DNA from: Tricholoma matsutake
Taxonomy: Eukaryota > Basidiomycota > Agaricomycetes > Agaricales > Tricholomataceae
Direction of reading: 5' to 3'
Assembly: GCA_026075535.2 (NCBI GenBank)
Contig: AP026545.1
Span: forward strand, 1,984,001 to 2,048,000
Length of the DNA: 64,000 bases
Below are positions 1-11,700 of this stretch, one piece after another (position 1 is the first letter of the stretch; each line of letters opens with the position of its first letter). The position numbers were made by a program, and so were the translations under genes. The notes beneath the pieces were generated by a model that saw only the letters and a list, made by a program, of their open reading frames with translations, did not search any database and was not told the DNA's origin.

Positions 1-3000
1 GAATTCGCAAAAAGTGGCAGATTTGAACTACACCCCCTGGAAAGGACAATCAGGGTCAAGAACATAGATGGAACCCCAAACAAGAAAGGGGAGATCTCCC
101 ACTACACCAAAGGATTCTTAATGATCAACGGAAGATCGTTCCTGACAACCTTCCTCATTGCAGGATTAGGGAAAGAATCAGTTATCCTGGGTCTGCCATG
201 GCTCAGAAGAATCAACCCAGTGATCGACTGGAGAATTGGAACCTTTCAATTCCAAATGACCAACCGTACCCACCCAGAATTCTCATTTGGGAAAGGGAAA
301 ACCCTCATCGGAAGGGTGCGAATGGAGAAATCCGATGACAAACCTCTGGCTTGGCGCCAGAGAACAGTCAAAGAAGAAGGGAAGCCCTTCAAAGAAATGA
401 CAAGAGAGGAGAAATGGGCATGGGCACAAAAGATGGTCGCCCAAGCAAAAGAAAAGATGGGCATCAAGACAGAGGTGAAAGAAGAAGAGCGACTTATGTG
501 GCGCTGCATAGCCACTAAAGAACTAGAAAAGCTTGCCCTCAAAAAGAAATGGAGGAACGAGGAACGGCTAACAAAATGCCAGAAAATTGCAGATAAAGCA
601 AGGCAGATGGGAGAAGCCCTTCGGACTAAGCTGGGAAAGAACACAGTACCCACCAAAATAAGAAAGGCAACCATTGAAGAAGTAGAAGATGAAGAGATTG
701 TGGTCATGACTCTTCAAGATGCAGAGCCCATTGGGCCACAAGATGAAGAAGACACTGGGAAGGAAAACCCAGCACAGGCAAACCACGAACAGGCAATGGA
801 ACAGGCAACGGAACAACTGAAAGAGACACCCGAACTAAAGATTGAAGACGACGAGCTACTAGTTGCCTACATCTGAGGAGAACCCGTCATTGGAATATTC
901 AAACCAGCTAAGACACCGCTGACAGAGGAATATGACGAGCCAAGATACGGATATTCTCGGACGACAAAGACAATCTCTCGGATCGTAAAGGCAAAAGGAT
1001 CACCGCGATATGCTTACGGACAAAATATCTGGATCAGGGCAAAAACATCGGTCTCACAACACCTGACACACAAGAAGGAAGGAGACGCTGAACAGAAGAC
1101 CCTCGACGAGCTACTCCCTGAACAGTACAGGGAGTACCGACAGATATTCGAAAAGGAAGCATCGGAGAGATTCCCAGAATCAAGACCCTGGGATCATGCG
1201 ATTGAACTGAAAACAGACTTTATGGCAAAGGATTGCAGGGTTTACCCATTGTCACTGGCAGAACAAAAGAAACTCAACAAGTTTCTTGATGAAAGCCTGC
1301 AGAAAGGATACATCTGACCATCAAAATCACCCATGGCATCGCCATTCTTCTTCATTGCAAAGAAGGACTCGGATGCGCTACGACCCTGCCAGGATTACAG
1401 GTACTTGAATAATGGAACAATCAAGAACACCTACCTGCTGCCGCTGGTAGGAGACCTGTTGGACAAACTGAGAGGGGTGAAATGGTTTATGAAATTGGAC
1501 ATCCGATGGGGATATCCCAATGTCAGAATCAAGGACGGAGATCAATGGAAAGCAGCCTTCAAGACAAACAGGGGGCTGTTTGAGCCAACGGTGATGTTCT
1601 TCGGATTATGCAACTCACCGGCAACCTTCCAGGCAATGATGAATGAGATATTCCACAACATGATCGGAGAAGGATGGCTCGTGATTTACATGGACGACAT
1701 CCTGATATTCTCCAAGGATCAGAACGAACACCAGGAAAGGACAAAGAGAGTACTGCAAAGGCTGGCAGAGAATAACCTATACCTGAAACCAGAGAAATGC
1801 AAGTTTGACATCCACAAAGTGGAATTCTTGGGTCTGATCATCCGACCCAACGAAATTGCCATGGACGACATGAAACTGGCAGGTATACAGGATTGGCCTA
1901 CCCCAACTAACGTGAAGGCAGTCAGATCCTTCCTAGGGTTTGGGAATTTCTACAGGAAATTCATCGGACATTTCGCAGAGACAAGCAGACCACTTAATGA
2001 ACTAACAAAGAAAAACAAGACGTTTGACTGGACAACCGAATGCGAAAAAGCCTTTCAGATGCTGAAAAGGAAATTTGCAGAAGCACCAGTACTGCTGATG
2101 CCAGATCCAACAAGACCATTCACAATTGAATCAGATGCCTCGAAACATGCAACAGGAGGAGTGCTGAGACAAAGAGACACGAATGGAGATTGGCACCCAT
2201 GTGGATATATATTGCATGCACTGACACCAACGGAACGAAACTACGAAATCTATGACAGGGAACTACTCGCGGTAGTACGATCGCTAGAAACCTGGAGGCA
2301 CTACCTGATGGGTTCAGATCACCTGGTAGTAATTCTCTCGGATCACAAGAACCTGACATATTTCCGAACGGCACAGAAACTAAACAGGAGACAGGCAAGA
2401 TGGAGCTTATTCTTGTCAGAATTTGAATTACAGCTTGTTCATGTGCCCGGATCTCAAATGGTGCAAAGTGATGCTTTATCACGAAGGGCCAACCACGTAC
2501 CGGAAGAAGACAACAACAATGAAGATATCACAATGTTACCAGAGGGTATTCGTGAAATTCATTGACACTGAACTCCATGACCTCCTTGCAGGGAGCATCA
2601 TGAAAGATGACCTGGTGAAGAGCGCAATTGAGGCGCTAAAGACCAAAGGAACACTGCTGATAAAGTTGGCGTTAGAAGACTGGAAGATCGAGGATGGCCT
2701 CCTATTCTTCCGAAATCGATGCTACGTCCCTGACAATGGGGACATATGAAAGAAGCTGGTACAGAAATACCATGAAGGGGTAACCAGCGGACACCCAGGA
2801 CAATGGCAGACAACCGAAATGGTTAGAAGGGACTACTGGTGGCCAGGAATGATGACGTACATCAAGAACTACATCGCCGGATGCGCTACATGCCAGCAGA
2901 TGAAAGTCAACACCCACCCGATGACACCACCCCTACAACCAATCAAATCCAAAGCGACAAGGCCATTTGCAATGGTGACGACCGATTTCATAACTGACCT

Positions 3001-4010
3001 ACCGGAGTCCAACGGTTATGATGCGCTCATGGTCGTGGTAGACCATGGGCTTACGAAGGGGGTAATTTTCATCCCTTGCAAGAAAACAATCGATGCACTG
3101 GGAGCAGCGACCCTCTATCTGGATTACATCTACAAATGGTTCGGCCTTCCAGACAAGATAATATCGGACAGGGACCCCAGATTCACCTCGCAGCTATTCC
3201 AAGAATTAGGAAGATTGCTTGGAATCAAGCTGGCAATGAGTACGGCATACCACCCCCAGACCGACAGAGAAACAGAACAGGTGAATCAGGAAGTAGAAGT
3301 CTACCTGCGGATCTTCTGCTCGAACAACCAAGAGAAATGGAAGCACTTCCTTCAACAGCAGAGTTCACGCACAACCAAAGGACGCACTCCACCCAGAAAA
3401 GCTCCCCGTTCTACCTGATGATGGGCTATGAACCAAAGGTGATCCCACTCCCATACCTGAAAACAAACATACCGGCTATAGAGAAATGAATAGTCGTGTT
3501 GCAACAAGCCTGAGATGAAGCAAAGGCAACTCACGAGTTGGCCAGACAGCTGATGGCAGAAAGAACTACACGGCACTTCACACCATCCAAAGAAGGAGAC
3601 AGGGTGTGGCTAGAAGCAAAGAACCTCAAAACGACGCATGCAACAAAGAAACTCGCACCCAAAAGAGAAGGACCATTCTCCATCGAGAAGGTTCTAAGCC
3701 CCCTCTCCTACTGACTGAAGCTACCAAACCAATGGAAAATACACCTGGTATTCCATGCGGCACTCCTCACCCCATATAAAGAAACCGAGACGCATGGTCC
3801 AAACTTCCCAGAACCTCCGCCGGACCTAATAGAAGGTGAATCGGAGTATGAAGTGGAAGCGATCATCGGACATAAAAAGAAAGGAAGGACCATGCACTTC
3901 TTAGTGAAGTGGGTTGGATACCTGACCTTGGAGAACTCCTGGGAGCCCGAGGGAAACCTGAAACACGCCAAGAAAATCCTTGGAGCATATAAACAGCAAC
4001 AACAGCTGTA
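1..4010 (+). pseudogene. Ty3/gypsy pol polyprotein, decayed
   Basis: The frame is open from base 1, before the first ATG at 121, so the true N-terminus is off-window. The retropepsin C-terminal motif (ILGLPWLRRINP, then VIDW) lies near 185-235, followed by a lysine/glutamate-rich linker to 876. After a TGA at 874 the frame continues into reverse transcriptase; the catalytic YMDDILIFS is near 1687-1713. RNase H spans roughly 2110-2500. A 1-nt frameshift near 2545 moves the rest to another frame. The HHCC zinc domain of integrase (YHEG, GHPG, CATC) is at about 2768-2900 and the catalytic core (TTDF, SDRDPRF, AYHPQTD) at about 2975-3300. After a second frameshift near 3350 come the C-terminal integrase region and a chromodomain (LVKWVGY, NSWEP) at 3840-4008. 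All internal stops are TGA at positions where the family has arginine. Confidence 0.92.
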
Positions 4011-4042
4011 GAACCCCCAGAACCAAGAACCCACACCCCGAC

Positions 4043-4768
4043 ATGGCAGAGCAGACACCCATCATACCCCCCAAATGACGTTTCAACAAACAATTCCTAT
4101 GAGACCCATCGAACATCAACACCCTCCGCACCCACCTCACCCACGACCCAGCCAGATATCATCTTGCAAGAATATGCTTCTACTATCAGAGCACTATTGA
4201 CCGAATGAAGAGAAACCTAGAAGAAGCCATGAACGACGCTGACGACCTCGGTATCAAACAGGCTATCCAAGACATGACCAACGCATGGTCAGACAGAATG
4301 AGAGTGGTTGAAAGAGACCCTCATACCTCCACAGATCACCCCAGACGCCAACGAAACTCTCCCTCGCCCTACAACGGGCAGAAAAACAAAAAGACAACAC
4401 GCACCACCTCTGGAAACGCCTCCCCTTCTACGAGCAACCAGACGAACACCTCCCTAGCGATCATCGACCTCACAACACCAGAACCCGAACCTCGATCAAC
4501 CCAACCACCGTGGTCCCCTCCCCACATGAGAAGCGCCAGATGCTTCATTTGCCACCAGATCAGACATTTCGGCCTCATCTGCCAGAAACACATCTGCAGG
4601 TACTGCAGACAACGAGGCCCCGGGCACTACAGCCCCGACTGCCTGACAAGGCAGCAGACAGAACAGGAGGAGGAACGAAGACGACTGGACTTCCTCAAGG
4701 CGGGATACGATGACTTCAACGACGAAGCGATAGCAAATATGACCGGGGAACCCTACGGGGAAGTGTAG
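4043..4768 (+). pseudogene. Third ORF of gypsy A with two zinc knuckles, downstream of pol
   Basis: A reading frame from ATG 4043 runs to a TAG at 4766, interrupted by two TGA codons near 4076 and 4100; the longest open part is 4205-4768. It is a proline/serine-rich protein with two C-terminal zinc knuckles: C-x2-C-x4-H-x4-C (CFICHQIRHFGLIC) at about 4541-4582, and C-x2-C-x6-H-x4-C (CRYCRQRGPGHYSPDC) at about 4595-4642. Such knuckles normally sit at the end of Gag, before the protease. Here the ORF lies after the chromodomain and before the 3' LTR. It could be a relocated nucleocapsid-like protein or an acquired host-type zinc-knuckle gene. Function is unknown. Confidence 0.7.
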
Positions 4769-4828
4769 GAGGGCGGGGAGAATAGTTCGAAGTCAAAGTC
4801 GGTGACTTCGAAGATAGACGGGAGGCGA

Positions 4829-5435
4829 TGTTATGATTTGTCTACAGGAACCCGCAAGTACAGGCAGTTCATTTTTTCTTATTCGACTCGACTCTCTCCT
4901 GACGGAAGACATCATGATGCATGGTGACTCCATGCACCCGAACCCACTCTCACACGCACAATGGTACGACACCCCCTCTACATGAGGTCCGTGACATCGG
5001 ATGCCTCATGCTATGCATGAGGCCTGTCTTTCTATTGTTCTTTCTATTTATATTGGATAATGATCCTACGATCCGATTGGACGATAGACATCTTCGAACT
5101 ATATATAAGCTGTAGTAATACTGTCTGTATTCCTTAGCTTGACCTAATTCAAATAACGGTCTTAGACTCAACCAGAACACTCGACAGCTTAGGAAGCCCC
5201 TAGCTGTGATAACTCGAACTCGACAGTTGGAAAGCCTCCAACTGTGATACACGAACCAACGGTCTACTCAGAAAGCCTCTGAGTACGGATAGCCATATCG
5301 ACTTAGGAAGCACCAAGTCCCAAACAGAACCCAATACAGTAAGAAAGCCTCTTACTGCAAGAACTGATACAGTTGGAAAGCCTCCAACTGCAGCATACGA
5401 AGACTAGGCTGAGTTGAGACCTATAGTCTTAACAC
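4829..5435 (+). repeat. 3' LTR of gypsy element A
   Basis: It begins TGTTATGATTTG directly after a purine-rich tract and ends CTTAACA, giving the TG...CA termini of an LTR. It contains repeated TGCATGGTGACTCCATGCACC and GCCTCATGC...GCATGAGGC palindromes, and a TATA-like TATATAAG near 5102. That places transcription start at roughly 5130 and puts the hairpin array at 5184-5390 inside the RNA. A diverged relative of this LTR occurs at 19224-19669 plus 25883-25980. The second LTR of A is off-window, so the exact ends are inferred from the termini alone. Confidence 0.85.
5184..5390 (+). repeat. Array of six short hairpins with a constant AAGCC loop
   Basis: Six inverted repeats share the loop AAGCC (AAGCA once) but have different stems: 5184-5207 (bulged), 5223-5245 (9 bp), 5265-5285 (8 bp), 5300-5319 (bulged), 5337-5357 (8 bp) and 5370-5390 (8 bp). 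Four are perfect. Stem sequences change between units while pairing is kept. They lie downstream of the TATA-like box in the LTR, so they would be at the 5' and 3' ends of the element's RNA. A further stem with a longer loop follows at 5401-5432. A seventh AAGCC hairpin is found at 25958-25978 in a related LTR. Confidence 0.85.
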
Positions 5436-7003
5436 TTGGCCAGTGAGGATGAACGGAGCGAAGGAGTCTTTGAGACATCGAGGAGGGAAGATGAAGAAAA
5501 GGCACGAAGCACCGCATTCGACCAAGGGAGAAAGAAGGGAGAAAAACACGGGAGAATGGCCAAAAGAGAGAGTTGGGAGATGAGGCATGGCCTAGACAAG
5601 TGCGAGGAGCAATGGATACAGCTCCAGAAGGTCGGAATTGATGCAAATATGCAAACAAAACCAATGGCCAGCGTAACCATGGACTTGAGTGCACAGATGA
5701 CATCCACCACCACTGTCAACATCAATATGCAAACAGCACCCCACAACGTAACCCCCACCAGTCCATCATCAGCACTGTTGACAATGCCTGCACAGCACCC
5801 ATCAGACACATCGACAATGCTGTTGACAGCCACCACTGCTTTCAACCTGCCCCCAACAGCTCCCAAATGACAGCACTCACTGCCGGCTCAACCTACAGCA
5901 CCCCTGATAACTCCCCAGCCTGTCCTCTTGAGCCCAGAGCCCCACTGTTCCACCACCACATCACAACCTACAATGGCAATGAAAACCATCACAACCACCT
6001 GTGGAACGACTACTAGGGCGATGACTAGCTGCCAGACAACTGCTACCACCTCGTATACTAAGTGCCAGGCCCCAAATGATGTACATAAACAGTCTATAGC
6101 CCAACAAATGATGTTATGCAAGGACGAGCAAATGTGCTCATCAAAACATGTCGTTTACTCAACAGAATGACCCTGCTCACCCCAGCACTCCAAACGAAAG
6201 CCCAGAACACCTCCCAGCATCCCCCATCTCATCCCACAGACCCCCATCGAAATCATTGAACCACCTGGCAAAACTACCATGTCATACTCAACGACCCCCA
6301 CTCCCCCACTCATGCCAGTCTCAGAATAAAACCTGGCACCTGAAAATCGATGGCACACATTCCCTGGACCATCGGTGCTCCCCCAGCTCATTTCCATAAC
6401 CCCTGTTCGACACCCTGAGCCCCCCACTGCCCCTACTATGTCACAGATGATGATGCCAATATCCCCCTGCATTTCCACATCATCTACGCCCCCACCTACA
6501 TTGTCTACACACAGGGAAGCTCCCCATTTGCCGCCTGCATCCCTGTATACCCCAGTTTATCCCAGCTCAACCCTAAACCAGCTGTTTTGCTCCCTCCTGC
6601 ACATTTCGACTGGGCAGAAGATGTGGAATCCCTCCCCATTCCCCCACCTGCTGCACCTGCATCCCCATGAGACCTCTCGGGTCTTCAACCAAATCTCCTG
6701 GGTCCATTTTGGTCCTTACACAGGCGTGTTCAATGATACAACACTGTTCGACGATGACCCCCACCAAATATTTTTTCATCTCATAGATCTTTTCAACCAG
6801 CCCTTCCATTCTGTGACCAGCCTCAAGCATTTATCACCCGACATCACCCTTCTGGTATAGGACCAGGAAAACCTATCGTCATTGTTCCCTTTGGAGCAAC
6901 CCCTACTCCTGCTCCTGTTCTGAAGCTAGACTGGGATCAAGACCCCCAGCTTGCTGACTTGAGTAAGGCCCTTCAGGCATTGGGATGGATACCTCCTTGT
7001 TGA
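5436..7003 (+). pseudogene. Orphan retroelement-type ORF (gag-like?), 5' truncated
   Basis: The open frame begins directly at the LTR boundary, with no convincing ATG, so its 5' end was probably removed or displaced by element A. The first 60 residues are charged and probably helical. A long Pro/Ser/Thr-rich middle follows. The C-terminal segment changes frame between about 6540 and 6600, reads PPAHFDWAEDVESLP near 6593-6637, and ends with LDWDQDPQLADLSKALQ then ALGWIPPC and TGA at 7001. Internal stops (5868, 6168, 6659 and others) are mostly TGA where arginine would fit. Similar low-complexity ORFs accompany retroelements in mushroom genomes; I cannot name a family. It may belong to the same element as the repeat at 7080-7263. 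Confidence 0.5.
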
Positions 7004-7079
7004 GTTTTTCTTTACTTTATTTTTGATACCAACCATAGAATTCTTTTGTCTATATTATTCCTACTTATTGTTTTGCATT

Positions 7080-7263
7080 TTTTTTCTGTGGCAACAAGGA
7101 CATCGCCTTTTTGGAGGTGGGCAAATGGAGTAGTGTGTGTGGGCACACCTACTCCAGGTCACATGAGCATGTAGTCAGTAGACAGCCACATGTACATACT
7201 GGCTCAGGCTATCACTATCACTGTCCCTGCCATAGCTATAGGCAGGAGACTCACTACGTCTCC
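7080..7263 (+). repeat. Terminal-type repeat shared with 45,490-45,670
   Basis: This stretch matches 45,490-45,670 in the same orientation: GGACATYGC..TTTTTGG, then TGGAGTAGTGTGTRTGGGCACACCTACTCCAGG, then CATGTAGTCAGTAGACAG. The TGGAGTAG...CTACTCCA part forms a hairpin in both copies. It follows the orphan ORF and is cut by the MITE at 7264. It is probably the end of the retroelement that owns the ORF at 5436-7003. Confidence 0.6.
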
Positions 7264-7360
7264 AACATGAGCAAATTTGATGTCATGGTCATTTTATGGC
7301 TTCCACAATGGCTTTCTAGCTTGTATTCTGGTGAAGGAAGTGTAGATAAATGGTCTCAGA

Positions 7361-7693
7361 TGTTGAGAGACACACTGTGGAACAACGCATCACTTTTTGA
7401 TGTGTGTGCTATTTTAGCACAACCCTTTGATGCATACAAACAAACACCTCGTTTCCCTTTCTCATTCCCTCTTTGTCTGACTGAACATATATATATAGCT
7501 AGATACATTACCTGCCACCTCAGTTGCTTATACAAGGACTGAGGTGAGTATTATCTTAGAGTGTTGCTTCGCCAGAGTTACTTACTGTACCTTAGTTTAG
7601 CCTTGTCTATTCTAGGTACAGTACAGTTTGTACCTAAGTCACTTATACAAGGACTGAGTTTAGCCTTGTCTATTCTAGGATTCATTTTTTACA
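7361..7693 (+). repeat. 5' LTR of the copia element
   Basis: It starts TGTTGAGAG and ends TTTTTTACA. An 18-bp motif (ACTTATACAAGGACTGAG) is repeated near its 3' end, as is GTTTAGCCTTGTCTATTCTAGG. It pairs with 12443-12776. Confidence 0.93.
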
Positions 7694-7938
7694 GGTTATG
7701 GGCCACTCTCATTGTACTTAGACAATGGTAGAAATATTCCTAGCCACTCAATGTTCATATACATCACACCCTTGATCAGTTCGATCATCTAGATCTCGGA
7801 TCATGCATCGACTCCCCAATCCATCTCCTTTTCTCTTTGTCTCTTGACATTGCCCTACTTGCCACTCACCTCGTCCTGCACCTCCCAATTTCTAATCATG
7901 ACCACTGAAAGCACCCCCCATCCATTTACCCTATTAAA

Positions 7939-8779
7939 TTGTCTGTCCAATACTCGGGGGAAAAGCTTGACAAATTAAAGTCTAACTACAAAGAGTGGTG
8001 TGAGGAGATCACTATTGCGCTCTCTCTAAATGGCCTCTATGAATATGTGACAGGAGATATCATCTCACCCCCTTCTTCAGAGCTGCGTGCACTTGCTAAC
8101 TGGAAATCTAATTTGTGCCTGGCCTATGCATTCCTCACTTCAAGTATTTCCCCATCTGAACACCTGTTTATTGACATCACAAAGGGCCCCGATGAAAATT
8201 GGACAACTCTCAAAAATCATCACCAGAAAGAAGGACCAGTTCATCAGGTCCAATTACTCCAGCAGGTGCTTTCATTACAGTGCACAAAGGACACCCCACT
8301 TCCTGAAACCGCTGAAAAGATCTGCACTCTCATCAAATGAGCTTTCACTATGGGTGACATTAAGGCTGATCTCCTCTGCTGCATTGCCCTCTTAAATTCC
8401 CTTAGCGACAATTTCCCTCACGCACATTCCATCATTTCTCATGACATTGCTGCCTTGACTCCTAGCTCTCCATATGGGTCAAAAGATATCTGCCTGTTCC
8501 TGGAAAATGAACAATCTCTCCTCGAGAATGATCAATGTCATACCTTTCATTCCCCCATTGCACTCACCACTTGGGTCAAACCCAACAAAATGCCCAATGT
8601 CCCTACTTGCAGAAACCCTACTTGTAAACAAACTGGACATACCACAGAGTATTGTATCAAACCAGGTTGGGGTATGGCTGGGAAGACCATTGATGAATCT
8701 AAAGCGGCACGATGGTGTGAAAGTTGGCATTCGAGAAGAAATTGGTGGGCACCACAGCTCCTAAAATTCCAATCACAGT
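7939..8779 (+). pseudogene. Copia gag with zinc knuckle
   Basis: The N-terminal part (YSGEKLDKLKSNYKEW...) is a typical copia Gag capsid region. Near 8605-8655 a zinc knuckle (CRNPTCKQTGHTTEYC) binds nucleic acid. A TGA at 8338 splits the frame at an expected arginine (IK*AFTMGD). Another stop ends the frame at 8779 before the protease. The first ATG of the track frame is not certain: translation may begin at the GTG-like position 7939 or upstream. Confidence 0.85.
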
Positions 8780-11700
8780 GAAGGATGTCAATGGGTGTGC
8801 ATTCACTGTCATGGTGGATCCCGAGCCTACCCCATCCATTGCCCCTCATCCTCAGTTTGCAGGTCTTGCTTCTGATCCAGTTCCCACAGGAACTATTGAG
8901 GAGATCGAGTACAATGGGTGGCTTGTTATTGAGGAGGAGGCTTCCACCACTATTGACTGGTGCCAACACACATCCAGGACTACCGAGGATGCACTTTTGG
9001 TTGAACCTCTCAACCAGGCTCATCAATCACAACTTTCCCTCGACAATCATCCTTTTATCATTGATTCCGGTGCGACAGTGCACATATCCCCAGATAAGTC
9101 GGATTTTCTTTCCCTTCATCTGATCCTGCCCCACACTGTCAGAGGTGTTGGTGGTTTGTCCATTGCTGCCATCGGCGTCAGGGATATCAAACTAAAAATA
9201 GCCTGGGGCTCAACCATTCTCTTATGTAATGCACTCTACATCCCAAACTCAGCCATCTGGCTCATTTCTGTCAGCATCTTGGCAGATGATTCCAATGCTA
9301 TTGCCCATTTTGACAACATGGTGTGTTGGGTCACTCACAAGTCCACTTGTGTGCTGATTGCTTGTGGATCCTGACTTACCAAGAAACTCTACTCACTTGA
9401 TCTCCACTCTGTTGCTGTTGACCATGCCTTCACTGTACACAAATCTCCAACTTTAGAAACATGGCATTGCTGCCTAACTACCAATCCATCTGGGACATGG
9501 CCAAGAAAGGCATGCTTACAGGTGTGCCCATTGTTTCCACCTTGAAGCTGCCTAAATGTGAATCATACATGCTTGGAAAATAGACAAAGACACCTGTTCC
9601 CAAGAAGTGCAGGGAGGGGGAGGGCCATAAGGTGATGAGGAAGTTGGAGAAAGTTTGGGTGGATTTATCAGGGCCACACGCTGTGCAGTCTCACACTGGG
9701 AACTCCTATATAATGGACATAGTTGATGATTATACCTCATTCCCTTGGTTGATACCTCTTTGAAACAAGGATGACACTTTTTCTGAACTTAAAGCTTGGG
9801 AACTCACCCGTGAAAATGAAACAGGACTTAAAGTGGGAACATATATCACTGATAATGGGGAACTTGAATTGCACAAAATGGAAGCCTGGTTAAAAACTCA
9901 TGGAACAGAACAGCATTTTATGGCACCACACACATCAGCACACATAGGTCGCATTGAACACATGCACTGAACGCTTATGGGAAAGGCTTGCACAATGAGG
10001 ATTTATTCTCGCTTACCACCTTATCTCTGGGATGAAATTTACTTAATGGCTTCCCATTTGCATGGGAAGACAACCACTCGCTCACTCAATGGGATTACAT
10101 CTTGGGAACTATGGTTTGAGTGCAGACCTGACTACTCCTATCTACGGGAAATCAGGTGCTGGGCTTTTGTCCTCATTCCAAAGAAAGACAACCCCAAAAT
10201 CTTTGAATGTTCCATTGAATGTGTGCTGGTAGGTTACAACCCAAAATCCAAGTCATACCATTGCTATAACCATACTACTGGAAAAGTCCACTCATCACAC
10301 CATGTAAGATTCCTTGAAAGTCATGATGGTCACTCACCACTACCATCCACTATGGGAGATAGTGAAATTCTTGGCAAGGTCAGTACTTCCAACTTGAATG
10401 CCAATCCTATAATCCCAGACAATGGCAAAACCGAGGAGCCATGTGATGACAATAACATACCTGGTGAGAGTGTTCATGACACTGACAAACCACCAGTGAT
10501 CACACCACTGCCACCCCCATGTTGGTCATCATGTATACACATTCCTACTGAGAAAAACCTAGATGGTGGTCCACCAACTATTAGAACTGCTACTGCCATC
10601 CAGGAATCGTGAGAGAGTGCTGCCCGGGTGAAGGAACAATGACAGGAACAGAGAGCAGCAATAATAGCAACCCAAACGGCAGACCCTGAACTCAATCATG
10701 ATCATGACATCATTGAGGAACTACAGCAATCTCTTGATAATCTCAATCTTGGTGATCAAGCACATCATTCCGAGCCCTCATTCTGGAGATGGCAGACTTT
10801 GATCATGAGTCTCTTCAGTTTGAGGATGACCCCAGGACATGGGAGGAGGCCATAAATTCTGTTGATGCTGAACGATGGAAGGAAGGTTACATTGATGAAC
10901 TGCAATCCCTGAAGGACATGGGTGTCTACAAATTAATTCCTCAGGATGAAGTACCTCAGGGGAAGCAGATCCAAAAAGGGAAACCAGTCTTCCATATTAA
11001 GCGAGATGAGGCAGGAAAAGTGGTCAGGTGGAAAGTATGTCTAGTTTTCAAAGGTTTCAAACAAATATATGGAAAAGACTACACTAAAACTACCTCACCA
11101 ACTGTGCACATGGAATCTTGGCAGATTCTATTACATTGCCACCTCTCTGGGCTGGGATGCCCAACAGATCGATGTTAAGACAGCATTCTTATATGGCTTA
11201 CTACCTGACAATGAAATTCAATATGTGCAACAACCTGTGGGTTTTGAAGAGAGTGGGAAAGAAGACTGGGTGTGGCAGCTTCAGCATGGGCTATATGGTA
11301 TGAAACAGAGTGGATGCATATGGAACCAGATGCTCAATGTGCAGATGATTGCCTGGAGTTTTACTCACCTGTCTTGGGAATCTTGCATATACTATCGCAA
11401 ATCTGACACTGGGATCATTATTGTGGCCATTCATGTCGACAATTTTCTATCCATTGCAGACTCGCAGGCTGAGAACAAACACTTCAAAGGTCAGATGCGA
11501 GAAGTATGGACTATTTCCAAACTGGGTACTGCACATTTCATCGTTGGAATCACTGTCACCTGGGACAGATCTATGTGTACAGTTGCCCTTTCACAAATGG
11601 CTCTTATTGACAAAATCATTGAACAGTTTGGTCAGAAAGACACCCACCCAGTATTGGCTCCCCTAGAGAATGGGTCCAAGCTCCGCCATCCTGATAGACA

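Larger units (their letters stand above)
1..5435 (+). mobile_element. Ty3/gypsy LTR retrotransposon A, 5' end beyond the window
   Basis: The order is protease tail, reverse transcriptase, RNase H, integrase and chromodomain, then an extra zinc-knuckle ORF, a purine-rich tract just before 4829, and a 3' LTR at 4829-5435. This is the order of chromodomain Ty3/gypsy elements. The 5' LTR, gag and most of the protease lie outside the window, so no target duplication can be tested. The reading frame is broken by in-frame TGA codons (874, 1315, 2747, 3487, 3511, 3712) and by frameshifts near 2545 and 3350, so this copy cannot make its own proteins. The element abuts an unrelated ORF at 5436. Confidence 0.93.

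Noticed and set aside
5436..5870. 5' gag of a second gypsy element whose 5' LTR would be 4829-5435
   Set aside because: The LTR directly follows the purine tract of element A, no primer-binding site is recognisable after 5435, and the ORF has no start codon at the boundary.
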